Below are positions 42,572 to 44,787 of a DNA stretch of 44,787 bases, piece by piece. Source of the DNA: Ignavibacteriota bacterium (lineage in GTDB: Bacteria > Bacteroidota > Ignavibacteria > UBA10030); the NCBI GenBank assembly GCA_022616555.1, contig JAKEEG010000074.1, positions 1 through 44,787 of the forward strand, given 5' to 3'. A program made the position numbers and the translations under genes. Under the pieces are notes generated by a model, which worked only from the letters and a program-made list of their open reading frames with translations, was not told the origin of the DNA and did no database searches. How positions within the stretch are numbered: the first letter of the stretch is position 1; each line of letters opens with the position of its first letter.

Positions 42572-42662
42572 CCCTAGAGGGGGACGCGTCGTTTTTTGAC
42601 GCAGGGGGTCATTGGTTGTATAGAATATGACCCCACCGTAACCCTCCCCTGAAGGGGAGGGA
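42572..42662. repeat. CCCCCT/AGGGGG repeats between DUF5752 and treT
   Basis: GTCCCCCTAGAGGGGGAC is a perfect hairpin, followed by GCGTC-GTTTTTT-GACGC and, near 42642-42662, CCCTCCCCTGAAGGGGAGGG. These occupy most of the 142-bp spacer and would form stable RNA hairpins between the two genes. Confidence 0.7.
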
Positions 42663-42684
42663 AAAACTTTTTAACATTGCACAC

Positions 42685-43320
42685 CTACCCATACTTCTCC
42701 ACAAGCTGAATCATCTTATTGCGCAGGCCTTCGAGCGTGTAGGTGTAGGGGTCGAGGCGGGTAAGCCTGTCTGCCAACTCGGTTTTCCCCTGGTCGCGAA
42801 ACCAGCGTGAAAAGTCGTTTTCGCCTTTCTCGAGCCGGAGCTTCGCCTCAAAGATGTGATAATACAGCGAGCCGGGGGTAACTTCCTTGAGGATTGCCAC
42901 AAACTCGCCGACGTTATGCGCTACGTGCGGCGTGTGCAGGACGAAGGTGCGCGCCGCCATGAAATGGAACTCCTCGCCCGCGGGGGCGGAGGGCGAACGC
43001 TCACTGCTCTCCATATGCGACTGGAGGATGTCGATAAATTCGCGGCGGAGCGCTTCAAGCGACTGGAACTGGATGATGTCCACGCTGGAGACGCGCTCGG
43101 CGAGGCGGTCTTCGTTCAGGACGTCAGTAATCCAGTAGGCGAAGTCGTTCGGCGGCTCGGGCGATAAGAAATGATGCTGGCGCAGGTACCGGTGTGTGTG
43201 GTAGTAGATGGAGGATTCCGGCACCGACTGCATACCCGCGAGCAGCTCGGAGAGGTTCCGCGCTTTGATGCCGAGCAGAATCGGCTGGTCTAGTTTGGTA
43301 TCGAAGTAGAACTCGCTCAT
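42685..43320 (-). CDS. DUF5752-family protein with internal duplication
   Basis: A 211-aa protein of unknown function, probably cytoplasmic. It consists of two similar halves (about 1-100 and 115-211). Each has F-x-F near the start, then SSIYYHTHRYLR or GSLYYHIFEAKLR, then NDFAYWITD or NDFSRWFRD, then LAERVSSVD or LADRLTRLD, and ends in a LExLRxxxI-type helix. Proteins of this family sit beside TreT in other genomes as I recall, so a regulatory or accessory role in trehalose synthesis is likely. The ATG at 43320 has GGGGAG upstream. A strong promoter at 43359-43386 excludes the longer frame to 43404. Confidence 0.8.
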   Translation of the reverse strand: MSEFYFDTKLDQPILLGIKARNLSELLAGMQSVPESSIYYHTHRYLRQHHFLSPEPPNDFAYWITDVLNEDRLAERVSSVDIIQFQSLEALRREFIDILQSHMESSERSPSAPAGEEFHFMAARTFVLHTPHVAHNVGEFVAILKEVTPGSLYYHIFEAKLRLEKGENDFSRWFRDQGKTELADRLTRLDPYTYTLEGLRNKMIQLVEKYG

Positions 43321-43358
43321 AAAAAACTCCCCGCTCCATACAACAGACCGGTCTTTAT

Positions 43359-43386
43359 AGTATACGATAGTCGCGGAGAAAGTCAA
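43359..43386 (-). promoter_or_regulatory. Sigma-70-type promoter of the trehalose locus
   Basis: On the minus strand TTGACT (43381-43386), a 16-nt spacer and TATACT (43359-43364), about 40 nt before the DUF5752 ATG. Both hexamers are near consensus, the best promoter seen in the window. Confidence 0.7.
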
Positions 43387-43567
43387 GGAAGTTTTTGAAC
43401 ACACGTATCGTGTAAATATGACGCGAAAGCTTAGTGAGAAATATCACCCACATTACAAAACGTGCAGCTTACGATGACAATTGCAACTTTTTCTCTTGAT
43501 TTAAAAGTTTGAGAGTTTATATATTAACTGTGCCTCACGAATAATCTCTCAGGCGGGCGTTGATAAC

Positions 43568-43714
43568 GTGGGAAACAAATATTCTATAAATGTGAATCTG
43601 AGTTCCACCAAGAAAGTAATTTCGATTGTTTTCTTTTCCCTTTTTGTATCGTGTCACAATAATCCCGTGATCACCGATACCCGTTTCGATGCTGGGTCTA
43701 TTCTGTTTGCTTAG
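43568..43714 (+). CDS. Small lipoprotein ORF or lipoprotein gene remnant
   Basis: A GTG-started 48-codon frame encodes a basic/hydrophobic leader (STKKVISIVFFSLFVSC) with a credible lipobox ending in Cys, then only about 18 residues (HNNPVITDTRFDAGSILFA). The true size could be this short, or it could be the 5' remnant of a larger lipoprotein gene. No strong SD. It precedes the beta-propeller lipoprotein gene by 28 nt. Confidence 0.4.
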   Translation: MGNKYSINVNLSSTKKVISIVFFSLFVSCHNNPVITDTRFDAGSILFA

Positions 43715-43742
43715 ATTAAGAACAGGCGAAAGAGGAGATTAA

Positions 43743-44787
43743 ATGATGAACGTGTGGAGATGGTTGGCATTATTATCGTTTATGTTTTTACTGAGTCAAT
43801 GTAAAGACAGCGGCAATCCGATAGACGACGAGCTAACGCCCTGCCCGCCGTTTGAAATTGTCCCCCAGCCGGCATACGACAGCCCCATCTGGCACCCGAG
43901 CGGGGAATTTATTGGGTTTAATCATACCCCTCTGCGCAAGATCGAGTATCCGTACGGAGAACATTGCCAGGGGGTGCAGTATTTCCAAGGGGATTCAGCC
44001 GGGTTCTGGCTCATCAATCCGGATGGAGCTAATATGCGGAGGATATTTCCCTATCCGCTTCAGACACCGTCATGGTCGCCGGACGGTGAGTGGATTGCGT
44101 TTGTATTAGACGCACAGATTTTCAAGATGCGCTTTACTGGAACAACGTTTGATACAACAACAATGGTTCAGCTCACGTTTGAAGGTCGCAACTTCTTCCC
44201 CGCGTGGAGCCCCGACGGGCAATGGATTGCGTATAGCAATAGTATCGGTGATACTGTTGGTGTGTGGATCTCTCCAACGAATGGTTCAAATTCACGAACT
44301 TATTTTGCTTACGGCAGTCAGCCCGACTGGTTCCCAGATGGACAAAGCATTGTCTATGGCAACAAGGGTGTTTGGATCGAAAAATTAGACCACTCATCAA
44401 AAGTGCAAATCTATGCTGACACAATAAGGGGAGGCAACTGTATAAAGGTTTCGCCCGATGCGAGCAAGATTGCCCTTTCTTTGAATAATAACGTTTGGGT
44501 AATGGATTCAAGCGGAACTAATATTGCACAACTTACAACTGAAGGGATTGATGGTGCTTTTGGCAGACCGCTATGTTGGAGTCCGTCAGGCGGGCAAATA
44601 GTCTATTCACAATACCGCCCAGACAATTGGGGGTATCAAAATGGTGTGTTGTGGGTAATTAATCCCCTAACCTCGGAGAAGCGGCAACTTGATCTTCCCC
44701 CGATTTTGCGGACACAGAGAAAAGCCACTATCTTGGTGGCAGAAGGAGGTCCGCAATGGAAAGAGTCAAGAAACGGAATCAGTATGA
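43743..44787 (+). CDS. TolB-like beta-propeller lipoprotein (3' end outside window)
   Basis: The open frame runs 348 codons to the window edge without a stop. A lipoprotein signal ends in LLSQC (Cys19 or 20). Repeated propeller blades of WD40-like/PD40 type follow: PIWHPSGEFIGF, PSWSPDGEWIAF, PAWSPDGQWIAYSN, PDWFPDGQSIVYGN, CWSPSGGQIVYSQ, and INPDGANMRRIFP. These are typical of TolB-like six-bladed propellers found in envelope proteins. Start at 43743 or 43746; GAGGAGATTAA lies just upstream. The partner and role are unknown. Confidence 0.85.
   Translation, partial: MMNVWRWLALLSFMFLLSQCKDSGNPIDDELTPCPPFEIVPQPAYDSPIWHPSGEFIGFNHTPLRKIEYPYGEHCQGVQYFQGDSAGFWLINPDGANMRRIFPYPLQTPSWSPDGEWIAFVLDAQIFKMRFTGTTFDTTTMVQLTFEGRNFFPAWSPDGQWIAYSNSIGDTVGVWISPTNGSNSRTYFAYGSQPDWFPDGQSIVYGNKGVWIEKLDHSSKVQIYADTIRGGNCIKVSPDASKIALSLNNNVWVMDSSGTNIAQLTTEGIDGAFGRPLCWSPSGGQIVYSQYRPDNWGYQNGVLWVINPLTSEKRQLDLPPILRTQRKATILVAEGGPQWKESRNGISM

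Noticed and set aside
43321-43404. N-terminal extension of the DUF5752 protein
   Set aside because: It would include the -35/-10 promoter elements; the ATG at 43320 has a good ribosome binding site.

Overview
The window is a 44.8 kb chromosomal stretch from an FCB-group bacterium (Bacteroidota / Ignavibacteriota / Kapabacteria-like; inferred). The best marker is the type IX secretion C-terminal sorting domain (NYPNPFNP motif) on two adjacent secreted proteins. Outer-membrane genes (lptE, SPOR protein) show a Gram-negative envelope. Many starts have a clear Shine-Dalgarno (SD) sequence, which fits Ignavibacteria-like lineages better than Bacteroides. I see no rRNA, tRNA, CRISPR, transposase or phage gene.

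Layout. 0.4-7.1 kb: a cation/proton antiporter, rpsT, a TPR protein, then a minus-strand run miaB > SPOR protein > sigma-54 activator > lptE. 7.4-16.4 kb: pta, an aminotransferase coupled to an APC permease, a secreted M1 peptidase, a GIY-YIG nuclease, a cold-shock gene, a YciI-like exported protein and a coiled-coil lipoprotein. 16.7-30.7 kb (plus strand): a GH47 mannosidase, a Lon-family protease, a TonB-like anchored protein, a serine hydrolase, a WYL regulator, an SDR, a run of small genes (membrane protein, DUF1801, tag, VOC, helix-hairpin-helix), a trehalase resembling fungal neutral trehalases, and a Cys/Met PLP enzyme. 30.9-35.0 kb: two T9SS substrates, a CBM/FN3 protein and a GH5 glucanase. 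35.0-38.1 kb: a lipoprotein globin, an anti-sigma/ECF sigma pair and a CoA-type Nudix hydrolase. 38.1-39.0 kb: a repeat-dense gene-free region. 39.0-43.4 kb: a minus-strand trehalose locus, DUF5752 > treT > TPS/TPP. 43.6-44.8 kb: a small lipoprotein ORF and a beta-propeller lipoprotein cut by the window end.

Two themes link the genes. (1) Trehalose: two synthesis routes (TreT and TPS/TPP) lie together, and an exported GH37 trehalase with a yeast-like calcium site is also encoded. (2) Glycan degradation: GH47, GH5 and the CBM/FN3 protein are all exported.

The most unusual non-coding signal is a set of palindromic repeats placed just after stop codons. A 28-bp family (GTAGGGGC ends, variable 12-bp self-complementary core) has nine copies, eight of them 3-8 nt after a stop codon. 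A 33-bp family (AAACCTGCGAGGTTT arms) has four copies, three of them 2-4 nt after a stop codon. Other interspersed inverted repeats occur between genes, and one lies in frame inside the GIY-YIG nuclease gene.
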